Shown here: positions 35,823 through 48,248 of the stretch, piece by piece
How positions within the stretch are numbered: the stretch's first letter is position 1
Layout: each line of letters opens with the position of its first letter
The notes under the pieces: model-generated
The model's database searches: none
Told to the model about the DNA's origin: nothing
Seen by the model: only the letters and a program-made list of their open reading frames with translations
Assembly (NCBI RefSeq): GCF_010389155.1
Contig: NC_057767.1
Location: 9,221,765-9,285,764 of the forward strand
DNA from: Erigeron canadensis
Lineage: Eukaryota; Streptophyta; Magnoliopsida; Asterales; Asteraceae
DNA length: 64,000 nt
Direction of reading: 5' to 3'
Translations under genes and position numbers: made by a program

Positions 35823-36149
35823 TTAGCAAATATTGGCTCTTTGGTCTCATTGTACCCTATCTATTGGCAAGCATCAACACTTTGTTGTGGTTTCTTCCAT
35901 CGGCCATATTTGGCCGATTGTGGCTTCTCTTTGGCTTTTTTTTGTCCACAATAACAAGTGCAAGGACCCAACATATTCATATTTTTTGTTTTTTTTTTTT
36001 CTGTATAGTAACTTTTTGTATTTTGGCAAGATTTTGGCACTACACCCTTCATTTTGACAAGGTTTTGACAAAATTTGACAAGTAATTGACAAATACACGT
36101 GGCAACGTATGATTGGTTAAAAAAAAGCCAAAGAGCCAAAATGTGCCAA
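35823..36149. mobile_element. MITE with about 22 bp terminal inverted repeats
   Basis: TTAGCAAATATTGGCTCTTTGG at 35823-35844 matches the reverse complement of 36128-36149 at about 19 of 22 positions. Length is about 327 bp. An inner palindrome ATCGGCCA..TGGCCGAT lies near 35899-35918. The 108-codon ORF across it (35759-36085) is best explained as chance reading through the MITE. The target duplication could not be fixed. Confidence 0.65.
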
Positions 36150-36629
36150 CTGCATCCTTGCCCCTAATATATTTATATTTATGATTTGCCCAAATACTAA
36201 TCAACTTTCCAACCTTTACACTAAAATCATAGAACCAATAAGTTCGGTTTGTTTACTATGTATGTGGTCTTTCACTATTATGTGTGATGCTTGATTAAAC
36301 ATTTATGCTAAGATTTCTATCAATGGATAAAGTGACTACATTTAATTATCTAAAAAAGATTAATCAAAAATTGGATGAAAAACCCAAGCCTAACTATCAC
36401 GGGTATTTAACAAATTATAGTGAATGAAGTATGACAAAACTATAACATGTTGCTAATCATTTCTAGATTTTACTTAACTTGGTTTAACTGCAAAGATATG
36501 TAAATCAAATGTAACATCACGATCGATTAGAGTTACTGTTGCCTTGTTGGGCTCTAAGTTAGAAACTAATTGAAGACAAAAGTTGTAGAGTTTTATCACC
36601 ATGATTGTGTATCTCCAAGATACATATAA

Positions 36630-37634
36630 GAGCACCTCCAATGCCAGGCGTCTTCATCCGTATTCGAGTCAAATCACCGGTAAATGGCGTCTCATCAAAG
36701 AGCAAGTTGGAAAGTTTAACTCTATTTGGAAAAAGTATGATGATGACCAACGTAGTGGCGAAGACGATGCGCAAGTCATGGAACAAACTAGGCAAGCATA
36801 TACTTTGGAAACATGTGGAAAATTTACAATGTACGAAGCTTGGAGCGTTTTGAAAGATAGACCGAAGTTTCTATCTTTTATCGGTGTCGATGGCATGGTG
36901 AAAAAGAAAAGGATCTCCCGCAACATCGAGTCTAGTGATGAAGACCAACCGCCCATCAACCTCAACGAAGAAGAGCAACTCGATACCGACCTCTTAGGCC
37001 CGATACCATTCTACGACCTCCCACAAAGTCGAAAAAGAAAACGACACGAACATCGGGATCGTCGGATGCGGGCTCATCTCGTTCAAGTGCATCCAACTTA
37101 GCCGCGCCTCTCGAACAACATGGAAGCTTCAAACAAGCGCGTTTATTGAGAAAAAAATGGACGCCCTCGATTCTATTCGTGAGGAAGAATAAAAAACGTA
37201 CCATGTACGCGACACTATCATTTGTGGGTCAATCAAATCTGAATCCTCGACAACGAAAGTTTATTGAGAAGGTGATGGCGAAGGTGTTGGACGAATACAA
37301 GGGATTTGTTGAGGTGTCCGATGACGAAAACGAAGACAACGAATAGATTACTTGTTATGGTTTTTTTTTTATGCATTTTGATGTTGTTTTTTTTTTTATT
37401 AATAAAATGGCGTTTTTAGGATTTCATATATTATTATGTATTTATTTTTTAAATTATATTTGTGGCTTTATTAAATTAAAAGTTTGAAAATAATGTTGGA
37501 GTGTATTAGAATGTATTGGATATATTGGGCATTGGGTGTAAATTGGGGGAAATATATTGAAAATAGGTTTTTTTGATATGACGCTGATATGTCAGTGTAT
37601 TGGACTGTATTGGGTTGGGGCATTGTGTGTACTC
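36630..37634. mobile_element. PIF/Harbinger-type DNA transposon derivative (1.0 kb)
   Basis: GAGCACCTCCAATGCC at 36630 matches the reverse complement of 37619-37634 at 12 of 16 positions. Both ends are bordered by TAA (36627-36629 and 37635-37637), the TWA-type target duplication of PIF/Harbinger elements. It carries a broken accessory ORF and no transposase, so it is non-autonomous. Confidence 0.78.
36664..37346 (+). pseudogene. Broken PIF/Harbinger accessory protein (Myb/NAM-associated type)
   Basis: The first frame has QITGKWRLIKEQVGKFN followed by KSG-like SGEDDAQVMEQTRQAY and FTMYEAWSVLKDRPKF, matching the trihelix/NAM-associated part of plant proteins commonly mislabelled 'glutathione S-transferase T3-like'. 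These accompany PIF/Harbinger transposases. The reading frame shifts near 37020, continues as GSSDAGSSRSSASNLAA and a QARLL(R)KKM segment to a stop at about 37190, then shifts again to 37205-37346 ending SDDENEDNE. The N-terminal third is missing because the element's terminus lies just upstream. I judge it a non-functional remnant; a host gene is unlikely. Confidence 0.72.
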
Positions 37635-37639
37635 TAAGG

Positions 37640-37790
37640 CTACAAACAAGTTGAGTCGAGCTCGTTTGTTCAAACTTGCGCGAGTTAAAGTTGTCTAGTT
37701 TTAAAAAACTCAAACTTGGCTCAAACTCAATCAAGTTCGGCTCGAATCGATAAAAATATCGATTCGAGCTCAAGTTAGATAAATGTAATC
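37640..37790. repeat. Hairpin-bearing repeat rich in GAGCTCG/CTCGAA words
   Basis: A perfect 12 bp inverted repeat with a 4-base loop lies at 37741-37768 (CTCGAATCGATA / TATCGATTCGAG). The surrounding CAAACTTGGCTCAAACTC sequence is typical of a widespread plant foldback repeat. It directly abuts the right TAA of the Harbinger element. Confidence 0.6.
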
Positions 37791-38346
37791 TATATTTAGG
37801 TTTTCTATCAAATTGATATTGATAATATTAAAAGCAATTTTTTGTATTAAACAGTTGTTGAAACGTTATCATTAAATCATTGAATTAAGTAACGAGTGGT
37901 GACTACATATGCATGCTATTGTTGTTAAAGAAAAATTTGGAATGATGGAGGTGATGTGACATACCATAAGTTAAAGTTTTCAATGTAGAGGTCATAACTA
38001 ACAAAAAGGCTATATTTAAAAAAATTGATAATTGGTCACATGGTGTAGTTCATGACCATTAATATTGTTTCATCCTTTGTAGATATAAAATTGAAGTTAA
38101 AAGTTGGCTTTTTGGCCAGCATGATTAAACTTTCATCCTTATATAACATTTGTTAAGGTAAGATTAATTCTGATCGATTGATCTTTTATTAACTAGTGTC
38201 ATCAATTCTCAGGCCATGCATTTGGTTTAAAGCATTTGGAGAGGAAAAATGTCATATCTATTTAATTAGTCAAATATATAAGTACATTAAAACATTTGTT
38301 AAAATTAAAAATAAAATTAAAACAACGAATTGATATATTACACTTA
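37791..38346. other. AT-rich spacer
   Basis: No gene or terminal repeat seen. Confidence 0.4.
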
Positions 38347-38624
38347 TCTATACTATATTATAAAAGAAATAGCCTCTTTTATTTATGAAAGTATTGAAAA
38401 TATGTAATATTTTCACTTAGCACCCCTTAAAATATTTCAACATACACTACCCCATAACATTAATGATTAATTTACACTACCAATCCTTTATTCTTTAATA
38501 TATTTTTATTAACCATTTACATCAATTATCCACACCACTCGACGCCGTCTCCACCACCAAAACTCGGCCCCCACTACAACGGCATTGTCACGACCACCGC
38601 CGTATTGCACAGGTAACGTGCTAG
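38347..38624 (+). mobile_element. Non-autonomous Helitron (278 bp)
   Basis: Starts TCTATACTATATTATAAAAG after a host A and ends GTGCTAG before a host T (38625). The 3' hairpin CCGCCGTATTGCACAGG is decayed compared with the CCGCCGCATTGCGCGG form at 18660-18972, with changes at CpG positions. No coding sequence. Confidence 0.82.
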
Positions 38625-38850
38625 TCATGTAAAAAGAGTTATTTGGCTATCTATTCTACAGAAAAACCATTTCCGGGTGAAAAGGAGTATTCTTGTATGT
38701 ACTAAAAAAAACTACTAAAGAACAATCAAACGGCGTTACTTCTGCTGTTTCATCGATTATCGTGACAAAAAATGTAATTTTAAGGGAAAATGTGTTATTT
38801 TGAAATTATTCAATTAATAAGTTTTTCTTATATATATATATATATACATA

Positions 38851-39686
38851 CTAGGTCTTTTACCCACACGATGTGCGGTTATTTAAAAATGTTGTTTTAG
38901 TTATATGAATATTTAGAATAACTTTTAACAACTATACATTATTTAGGCATGTACATATAAATCTATATTATCATTAAATGGAAATTTTTACATTTATTAA
39001 AATAGATAAATTCAAAATATAACTCTTATTATTTATGAAAATCTTTGCATTTATATAAAAACATACATTATCAAATATTCATATGAACTATCACATTTTA
39101 TACTTCATGTAATACTAATGAACATAAAATGAAGTTAAAATGTAAATGTAATGTAAAATCATAACGATCTTTTATTTTTTGCAAAGTGATATGTGACTTA
39201 TTAGAATTTCATCACACTCTTTCAAAGAAAATAGTTTCATAAAACTTATTTCATCAAATAATAAAATTCGTAAAAGTTGAAAAGCTTTAATTAGATATAG
39301 TTAGAAACCAAATTCAAATTATAATTAGATTACAAAGAACAAACCTATGATTCAAATTACGTTGAATTCACCTAGTAATTGATAATAGTTTTTATAAAAC
39401 GTAAAATCACCAACAAAAAAAAAGATAAAAAACTATATTACAATGTGATATATAATATTGGTTATATTGGATAGTAAAATTAAGAAATAAATAATTTGAA
39501 AACCAAATATTTTCCAGTTTTAAAAATAGATTTTAAATTCATACGGTTTCTATTATGATATAGAATGTGATTTTTTACTTTTATTTTTGTAAGATTTTGT
39601 TTATATATAGATTTTATTTTTATTTAATTTAATAGTTTTAGATAATATAATTTTGTAGATTTATATATTGTAAAAAAATATAGAGA
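38851..39686 (-). mobile_element. Non-autonomous Helitron (836 bp)
   Basis: On the - strand it starts TCTCTATATTTTTTTAC at 39686 after a host A and ends with hairpin CCGCACATCGTGTGG, then AAAAGACCTAG at 38851 before a host T. It is very AT-rich with no coding capacity. The 3' end is strong; the 5' end is slightly weaker. Confidence 0.75.
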
Positions 39687-40822
39687 TGCCACATAGGATA
39701 AAGACCTATGTAAAATAATGTTTAAGTCTTTAATTGTAAATTGAGTCAGCTTATGCTATCTTTTAAGTTAGGTAAACTGTCTTAAGTTAGATCATCTTGG
39801 ATCTCTAATCTATAATATTCACATGTATTGATGTAATAAGTTAAGAAGTGATTATTCAAGATGCATTAATGTAGATTATACATTTGATCTACATCAACGA
39901 TAAAGAACAAAAATACAAGATAAAGTTGGGTGTAAAAGTTAGTTTGGACTTACGGTTAGCTAGGATGAACAACCTTGGCGCTTACATCATACAAATGCTC
40001 TAAGCTGCTTTATTTTCAGGTTATTGGAATCAACTTTGGGATTGGATAAAAATAAAATGTAAAAGGTACCGAGTACCTAACCGATCCTCAAGCGTTGGTG
40101 GTTGTCCTTTATATGAGTTCTTCTCTCTCTAATTGGCCATGAAAAAGTTTGTTGCTAGTTATAGGGTACAAATATTACTATCAAAAAATTATCTTTATGC
40201 AAAGGTCACAAGATCATTGCACGTAGACAAAATTGGACGATGTTTAACTAAGATGCATATGAATATTGCACTTGATGTCTCATTTAAGGTATGTATCCAT
40301 ACCATTCTTTATTTTACACCATTAAGTAAAACATTTTATTCAGCATAATAATGAAATTCTCAGTATATGATAAGATTAAGTAAAACATTTTATTCAGCAT
40401 AATAATGAAATTCTCAGTATATGATAAGGTTACCAACAACATGCATGATTACAATTTTAATAATTAGTGTTTTTTGAAATTGATTAATTATAAAGTTTTG
40501 CGAAAATAATTGTTCTTGGGCAATATTATTGGCTCATAACTATCTATAAATATCGTGTCTTGTGTTTAATCGTAATTTGATTTAATTAATTAGCTGACTA
40601 TTATAATTTTATTAAATTAAATATTTAGAAAAATATGAAATAATATACATACTAAATTTACATGCTGTAAAATATAAAAAATAAAATATACTTAAAACTT
40701 TTGTCTAAATATTTAAAGTAGAAAGACTGGTGTTATGATTGACCAATAAAAGTAAACAATATCATTATCATTTTGATTTAAAGGCTTCAAAAAAAAAGTT
40801 AGATCTTTAATGGTCTTTATTC
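39687..40822. other. Intergenic sequence with a tandem duplication
   Basis: No supported gene; the 71-codon ORF at 40133-40348 has no domain I know. Apart from the perfect duplication at 40321-40428 nothing stands out. Confidence 0.4.
40321..40428 (+). repeat. Perfect 54 bp tandem duplication
   Basis: The 54 bp unit starting ATTAAGTAAAACATTTTATT is repeated head to tail without a mismatch (40321-40374 and 40375-40428), so the event is recent or the assembly duplicated it. Confidence 0.9.
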
Positions 40823-43371
40823 TGTAACACCCCGAGCTAGGGCTCGAAATATTACGGAAATTATATAGCATACAGTGGAATTATCGTAGAACATAACTAC
40901 ATGAAAATAAAGGATTCGGTGAATCCAAGCCAACATTTAAGGTACAAGATGCACAGTAAACAAGTAGTCATGAATGAGAAATAAAACGGGTCATTACAAC
41001 TAATTTCATAAGTACTATACATGAACCCTAAGTGGACAACGGATCACGGATCCATGGGAGTCCCAATACAAGCTCTAGCGGGAACAACAAGTAGCCATCA
41101 ATACTCCAACTACACACGAATACCTGAAAAATGCACTAAACAAGGTCAACACTAGGTTGGTGAGTTTGTAGTGATGGATCACATGAAGCCATCTCCAATA
41201 ATCACAATACATATAAGGAAGATCAAGCATACCAGTAGCCTTCACGTGCCACACTAACAACACATCAAGATTTCACAATATAAACAAGCGTGTAATGGTA
41301 AACATATATAATGTCAATGCCAAATAGGAATCGTATGCATGTCAATGTCATAATGTGTATGATATGCATGCCAATGTCGTGATGCGTATGACGGAGTATA
41401 TACGTCTATATACCCGATCAACACCGGTGTATACGTCTATACCCCCGGATAAACATTTGTCTCAACAAACAATCATCTCATCAAATGCATGCTTACGTAC
41501 CCCGGGGAGCGAACGTTCTCGCTCACGTTTCCCATTAGTGTGGGGCTACGTACATCTCATCAATAACAACCAATGCAATCGAACTATACATACGTACACT
41601 TAAGAGGGCTTACTTTCAAAGAGTCCTTGATGTTTGTATACAGGGTCACCCGCAGCTTTCCCACCACATCTCAAACCTTTTGAAAGCATAGTCGACTTTC
41701 ATGTATGTACATCTATCCTAAATAACCACATTAACCAAACATATGCATAATCCAACAAACAATCCATCAATCATCAAACAAACCAAAACTATACGTACAT
41801 ACACTTAAGAGGATTCTACTTTCAACGAGTTCTCGATGTTTGTATACAGGGTGTACCAGCGGCTAACCCTCCACATCTCAAACTCCTTGAAGGTATAACC
41901 GACTTCCATGTAGGTACATCTATCCTAAATATTCATCATATCACAATCAAAAGCGCAATCCATCAACAGTTACAAGCTAACCATCAATCAAACCACAACT
42001 CGAAGCATCATCCAATCACACAATATACAATCATAAACGTATGCATCATGAATCAAATAAACCAACAACACATCAATAAGTCAATCAAACAATTAAACAC
42101 GTATAGGTGCACTTTCCAGCCCGAATCTCAATCGAGTAGGGAACTACGAAACTCACCTTGGCTTCCAAGCTACGATAACGAGTTAATGAAAAGTTACAAA
42201 CGCTCAACAACCGCTACGAGTTCGCAACCTAGCAATACATATCATATTATCATCAAAGTCAACTTCTATAATCCTAAACAAGTTGGTTTGGTAAGATTAA
42301 GGTCGAGTCACAACTCTTAGACGTCTAACCGCTTTCCCGCGTAAGTACAAGACACATTTGACTCGACATTTTTAAAAATGTAGGAAGATTCATGAAAAAT
42401 GAATGTTACTACAAGAAAGTAGACTCTTATACGATTCCAACGATAGGTCATATGACTCGATTGGACTTACGGATCAAAAGTTATAAGCGTTTGAAGTTGA
42501 CGAAGAGTTTTCGGTTCAACAAGTTTTCACTGCGCCGCAATGGGGTCTGGCACCTCCCACTGTGCCGCAGTGAGCCTAATCTGCAACAGAAACATGGCCA
42601 AAAACGATCCAAACCATCCCAAAACCCCATTTTTGACCCAAGATCGACCCAAGGACCTTTCTAACTGGTTTTTAAGCATAAATACACATATATAAACATA
42701 AACCAACATAACCCATCTCATAATCTTCTCCCAAAACATCAAATCTAGTTCCAAATTCATTTTGACCCATTTCAAACCCTAATTGAACCCTAATTCGATT
42801 TTGCCCCATTTGTGACCCGAATTCGTTTGCAATCAACTAGAAACATGTAAATAAACATGAAATGATAACTATGGGATGAATTTAACTTACCAAAACCTTC
42901 ACCTCGTGCTCAGACCCGAATTTGACCCGAATGGGAGAATCCTTGGACTTCAAGACCCGAATTTTTGATATGATGAACGTGAGATGATGATGAAACTAAA
43001 TCTTGCATTAATCTAGCTTGAGATACACTAATTGATGAAGAGAATTTAGAGAGAGAGTGAGATTGTGTGTGTGTGTTTTTGTAAGAATTCAAGAGAGAGA
43101 ATGAGGGATGGAGAATGAATGGATGGGAGGGAGGATAAGGTGGTAGAAGGGGAATGGGTCTTGGGTCATGGGTTGACCCGACCCACACATTACTAGCTCA
43201 AATAAATTGTTGCCTTTTGTCTTCTAAGATCATACTATCCAACGAGTGGTCAAGTGACCCATTAAACGTTTTGCCCATTATTTAATCTCAAATGAGCTAA
43301 ATCATTCTTTATTTAAATTTACTAAAACATTTTACATAAAAGTCAAAGTGTCAAAATTCGCGGTTGTTACA
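40823..43371 (-). mobile_element. Probable solo LTR of a gypsy-type element (about 2.55 kb)
   Basis: Begins TGTAACACCCCGAGC and ends GCGGTTGTTACA on the + strand, the inverted ends of an LTR. Internal retrotransposon genes are absent. Read on the - strand it starts TGTAACAACCGCGAATTTTG, a common gypsy LTR start, so the likely orientation is minus, like the element at 20212. Flanking pentamers (TATTC, ATATC) do not match, so the target duplication is lost or one end is not original. Confidence 0.68.
41596..41930. repeat. Diverged direct repeat inside the solo LTR
   Basis: A segment of about 130 bp (41596-41723) recurs at 41801-41930: both start ACACTTAAGAGG, contain TGTTTGTATACAGGG and end CATCTATCCTAAAT. 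The second copy has GTGTACCAGCGGCTAACCC where the first has a diverged form. This motif is the one found in the gypsy leader at 27483. Confidence 0.8.
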
Positions 43372-45120
43372 ATATCTGCATAAAATAAATTAAGAAGTGA
43401 TCCATATAGAAGGTCATAAAGAGAGAAATGAGCGAATGCTCGTTTTTATTTTTTATTATTTAACTTGTTTTTTTTGTTTTCACTTTTTTGATCATTTTTT
43501 TTATTAATTCATTCTATAACAAAAAAGTGTTAGTTAAGAAATTTTCTCTAATCCAAGTTAGTAACTATACATATAAAGGTATGGTACAGACTTCGCCCTT
43601 AAGGATATTAATAAGGGGTAGCTGATGGGAGTGACAGACTCATAGGTCATAAAGAGTGATATGTCGTATAGACTAATCAGTAATGGAGTGATTTACCTAA
43701 TGGGGTTCGCTCCTGATAATCTCCCTTCATGAAATAATTAGACTATAACATTACATGCGAGACACCTCTGGCACTTAATTACAAGCACTTAATTAAACAT
43801 GTATACCTTAACGTAATAGGGAAAAAAAACCTATACCGTTGGTATTAGTATTTATTTATGGTATCTACTAATAAACTAAAACATGATTGATATGTTCTTC
43901 AAACAACATGTGGCGTAATCATTGATCGACACATGTCCTTTTAATTAATTTATTTTATTAAATTAGCTTTTTTAATTGTATATAAATTCAATTTCCTTAT
44001 TAGACTTATAATTAAACTCTAACTCTTGGCTTATTAATACAAAATTAAGACATTATAACCTTATATGATTGATCGTTTTTTTCATTAATAAATTGTCTCT
44101 TTTTCTTTCTCAATTCTTCAACAGTTATTAACATGAAAACTTCAAAAACCTGAGTTTACGATCCGAAATCACAAGGGTATTTGTCGTCATCCATTATGCT
44201 TACAAATTCCGATTTTGATGTGATTTTAAAATTTTAAGATAAATCCAAAACTCTAAGTAAACATATTTATATTTGTTATTGCTGTTTATTAGTATAATTT
44301 AGCTTCGATCAGCAGTTTATTTAACCATAAATTGTTTCATACTCATGAATCATGTATGAGACATATTTAAATTTTCTTTATGATACAATCTATATAACTA
44401 TCGTACCTCATATGAATATTAAGAATAGTATTGAATATAGCTACAATATATATGAACTCATATGCATGAATATATATATATATATATATATACTTCATTA
44501 TCATGTTACTGATCGATCGATCTTGACTTACTAGATAGTGTTTTTATAATATTATTATTGTGATGTTATTATTTATGGTATATTAACATAATTAAGAAAA
44601 ATACTACCATAAAACAAAAATACGAGAATTATTTATTAATGAGTTACTAATATATTTTGCTCAATATATACCTAGCTCGTTAAGTAGATAAGGCTAAATT
44701 AAACTACTAAACCATATATGGTTGAATCCCAACGTTATATTCAAAATCAAGAGTTCATTATGTGTTGAAAAACACATTCGATCAGGACACTACGACGTCG
44801 TGAACGTTGAATTTTATGTGCCTTATATAATTATTTTATGAGGAAAATGGTCAAATGGTTGATGGTTTGCTTTGATAACGACACATTTTTTAAACATCTA
44901 AAAACATATTTTCTCGTCAGAATAATTCAATCAAATGGTCCCTCTCTCTCACTCTCACATGCAACAATCTCTTTAATATCTTTATGTTTAAGAAATAATT
45001 ATTTAGACAAAGCTACAAATATTTAACTATATACATAAGGAAAGGAAACAACCACCAATTTTATTATATTTTAGTTTACAATATATATTGTGAAGAGGAT
45101 GCATGCATGGTAATTATATA
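43372..45120. other. Intergenic sequence
   Basis: I see no gene. A less AT-rich block at about 43580-43760 (CAGACTTCGCCCTTAAGG and following) has no recognised match. An AT microsatellite lies at about 44469-44491. Confidence 0.4.
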
Positions 45121-45692
45121 TATATAATACTAAAAACCAATTTTGGTTTGTGTGGGGAGTTACTGTAGCTAAAAGTACTCTCTCTTTAGCATAAGGTATA
45201 AGTCTTTAAAGCATTCAACATAATTAACGGACTTAACAACGGTTAAGTAACAGACTTAACGACTGTTAGGTGACGAACTTAACGACTCTTATTTTGTTTT
45301 CTTTTTACTACATAACTTTTACTTTTTAAACTTTCCACCAATTTTTTTTTTTTTACATTTTCCCTTTTACCTTTCATCACATAACTTTTGTTTTTTAAAC
45401 TTTAAACATACAAACTTTGTTTTTAGGTATAAAGTTTCTTAACTTTTGTACTTTTTTTTCATATAACTTTGTTTTTAAACTTTGCTCTGAAAGTTTTCTT
45501 TTATTTTTTTTTACGATATAACTTTTGATTTCTAAATTTTATTACCAAAGTTTCATTTTCTTTACTTTGAACCACAACTTTTATTCTCTTAACTTTTGTC
45601 ACGCAAATTTTGTTTTTCGGTTTAGTGTTTTTATAACTTTTATCACCAGAGTTATGTGTTTCCCCCGGGCAACGCCCGGATAGAAATACTAG
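45121..45692 (+). mobile_element. Helitron with a clear 3' end, 5' end approximate
   Basis: A perfect hairpin CCGGGCAACGCCCGG (about 45665-45679) is followed by ATAGAAATACTAG and a host T (45693), a textbook Helitron 3' end. The body contains many ACTTTTGTTTTTAAACTTT-like units. The 5' end is placed near ATAATACTAAAAACC by analogy and is uncertain. Confidence 0.72.
45280..45650 (+). repeat. Degenerate AACTTTTGTTTTTTAAACTTT repeats
   Basis: Imperfect T-rich units recur about every 40-60 bp inside the Helitron, suggesting internal amplification. Confidence 0.55.
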
Positions 45693-46221
45693 TAGTAAAA
45701 CAAATGTGAAGATCGAGGTTAATTTGGTAATATACGAATTGAAATATTCAAGTAATTAATTGTTACGTTACGTTGATATATACTCCGTAACTGGAAGAGC
45801 AAACCTTATAAAAGATAGCCAGGAAGGGACCTCAAATCGACACACCAAAATGAAGCTAGGGTATTAGTCAATTATTCCATTTCCCTTTAAAAAAAAGTTA
45901 TTCGATATTACCATTTATTTTAAGTTTTGGTTGAGCTGCAAGTTAAAACATCATAAGTTTGGAACTTTAGTTGGTTGAAGTAATCATCTGTATTTTGAAC
46001 TTTTGGTCTTATTGGATAATGATAAATACTTAAATAGTCCTAATTGGCATGTCTAAAACTATATCTAAGGATAAAATTATGACACAAAGAGAGATAACAC
46101 ATGATATATGTGTCGAACATTTAATTTATAGATATACTTTTAAGCATATGTATTAGGTATATTGATCATTTTCAAGTCAGATTATATAATTTGCTTTATG
46201 ATCTCTTTTCATAAAGAATAA

Positions 46222-46677
46222 TAATTTATATTTTTATATTAAATAAAAAAAATTGTTATGACATCATCATCTTATAAAAATAGCTTATTTGTACGTTCCA
46301 CCAAATGCTTTCTAAAAGTTTTGTTGTTTTTATTTAACTTATTTATGATGTCATAATATTTTCCTGTTTATTGCATTTTTATTTTTGTTATTTTATGATG
46401 TTATTTTTTTTTTTTTTAAATCCTTTTAATTTTCTTTTAAAAACTCTAATAATGTATACATTGTCTTTTAAGTTTCATCATCTAAATTAATGATTTTGTC
46501 ATACAAAATTACAGAATTTTTTTATTATATATATTATGCGGGTTAATAAGTTAATCATAAATACTATTTTAAGATTATGAGTACTATTAAACTGTCGCAA
46601 AAATTCAATGACGAAGATATATGTTTGTTATAAACTTTTCTTAATATGTCCGGGTTGAACCCGGGTCTATTAGCTAG
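46222..46677 (+). mobile_element. Non-autonomous Helitron, same family as 11699-12121
   Basis: The 3' end has hairpin TCCGGGTTGAACCCGGG and ends TTAGCTAG before a host T (46678). The interior shares the TTGTTATGACATCATC start region and the ATGCGGGTTAATAAGTTAAT segment with the reverse complement of 11699-12121. The 5' terminal TC is not clear, so the start is approximate. Confidence 0.72.
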
Positions 46678-46799
46678 TTATATTATATTATATTATACGA
46701 AGTATTATATGTATTATATCAATCATTGAATGTATAATATGTACGCGGTGAAGATTGCCATGCAAATTGAAGTTGCAAACTAATTGAATCTGCCAATCC

Positions 46800-46855
46800 G
46801 GTGAAGGTATATGTTGGATGGAGATTTCCTGGTGAAGGTATATGTTGGATGGAGA
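46800..46855 (+). repeat. Short tandem duplication
   Basis: GGTGAAGGTATATGTTGGAT plus GGAGATT is present twice in a row, with one base difference at the end. Confidence 0.8.
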
Positions 46856-46891
46856 TTCCCTCAGCAATATTAAAGGTGTCTATCTTTAAAA

Positions 46892-47050
46892 CTAGTATTC
46901 AAGTCTATGCGATGGACGTATAATCTCACAATATATATATATCAAATGTAATATCAAAACAATAAATAACAAAAAACAAAACAAATTTAAAAGAATAAAT
47001 TATTTTGTAATAAAATAAGAAGTCTTAATCAAATTATAAATGACAACAAA
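46892..47050 (-). mobile_element. Helitron 3' terminus, element limits unclear
   Basis: On the - strand GTCCATCGCATAGAC (a hairpin) is followed by TTGAATACTAG and a host T at 46891. The 5' end was not found; the next element begins at 47062. Confidence 0.5.
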
Positions 47051-47061
47051 CTTAATTATAA

Positions 47062-48248
47062 AAGCATCTTTAATGGGAGGTTGATGTAAAACTTTTTTGA
47101 AATAAAAAGTTTTTGAATAACTTTTTACCATTAGAGAGAATAGCTTTGTTTTTGAAAAGTGTTAGGTCGAAAATCGACCAAGTATGATTTCTTCAGAAAT
47201 AGCTGAAGTTCAGTGAAGATACTTGTACAGAATTCTGAAGCCATTCAGAATAAGTTCACTGAAGCTTCACTTCAGATCAAGATCAGCCCAAACTGAAAGC
47301 ATTCATTCTGAAGTCGAAGACTGAAGAAAGAGAAGCATCTCAAAAGCAGAGCCCAGAGAAGATTCTATCTGATCGAAGACTATAGCATCACAGTGTAAAG
47401 TACTTACAACACTTTACACTGATTACGAGGAAGCCTTTTTACTTTATCTCTCTTTATCCAATTATTTACATAACACCTGGTAAAGTGATAGATTGAGTAA
47501 AAGGTTGGGAATAAAGTGTGAAATGTTACATCAAATGACTTTCAAACTTAACCTTAACACACACTTTTAAGGAATCAATTTGAAATTCTTAAAATGTATC
47601 CCAACCAAGTATTGTACGGCTAAGTCCACATCAGTATGGACTTTGTCTACAAATACAAGACTTCTCACAACTTGCAAAATGTTGGAACTTTTGACATTGC
47701 AACTTGTGAGATATACTCTAAGTAATTCTTACGAGTATTTTCAAGTTATTTAGATCACTTGTATTTCAAGGTTGTTTAGATATTTTCACACTTGTGATTA
47801 TCTTTGTTCCGCAAAAACCTTTGTATTTGTTTATATCAATAAATCAAATACATTGAAAATTACATCGTGTCTCAATCTCACATACTTGATTATATAAATT
47901 TTTTTATATAGTTTCAGCATTTTAGTCTCTTGCAATTTACTTTCAGTTATTTACTTTTTTGTTAATATCCATATATGGATCGCATTCTGAACTAGTCATT
48001 TTCCTAATTCAGAATTGCTTGCTAGTCCGGTTTACTTGTTCTACATCTTAATTTGGGACTCACAAAAATGTTGATGTTCCTCAAGCTATTTGATCAAACA
48101 CTTTTTATACACTCACATTCGCTTCTAAATTCCTTTTAATAAAATACTTGTTTATAACTTCAACTAACACTCTTAATTTATTATCATACATTAATAATAG
48201 GGACATTGAAAAAAAGTCTTTAATAGCTTGATGCCATTGGAGATGCTC
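47062..48248. mobile_element. PIF/Harbinger-type MITE interrupted by a solo LTR
   Basis: AAGCATCTTTAATGGGA at 47062 pairs with the right end ending CCATTGGAGATGCTC at 48248 (reverse complement GAGCATCTCCAATGG). TAA borders both ends (47059-47061, 48249-48251), the expected target duplication. Without the LTR inserted at 47160 the MITE is about 277 bp. Confidence 0.68.
47160..48064. mobile_element. Probable solo LTR (about 905 bp) inside the MITE
   Basis: Starts TGTTAGGTCGAAAATCGACC and ends GGGACTCACA. The flanking pentamers AAAAG (47155-47159) and AAAAT (48065-48069) match at four of five positions. The start resembles Copia/SIRE-type plant LTRs. No internal genes remain, suggesting recombination between the two LTRs. 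Confidence 0.58.

Noticed and set aside
35759..36085. 108-codon ORF with hydrophobic segments, possible small membrane protein
   Set aside because: It crosses the left end of a MITE and its hydrophobicity follows from T-rich sequence.
43560..43800. GC-richer block as a non-coding RNA gene
   Set aside because: No promoter element, conserved structure or known RNA motif could be identified.
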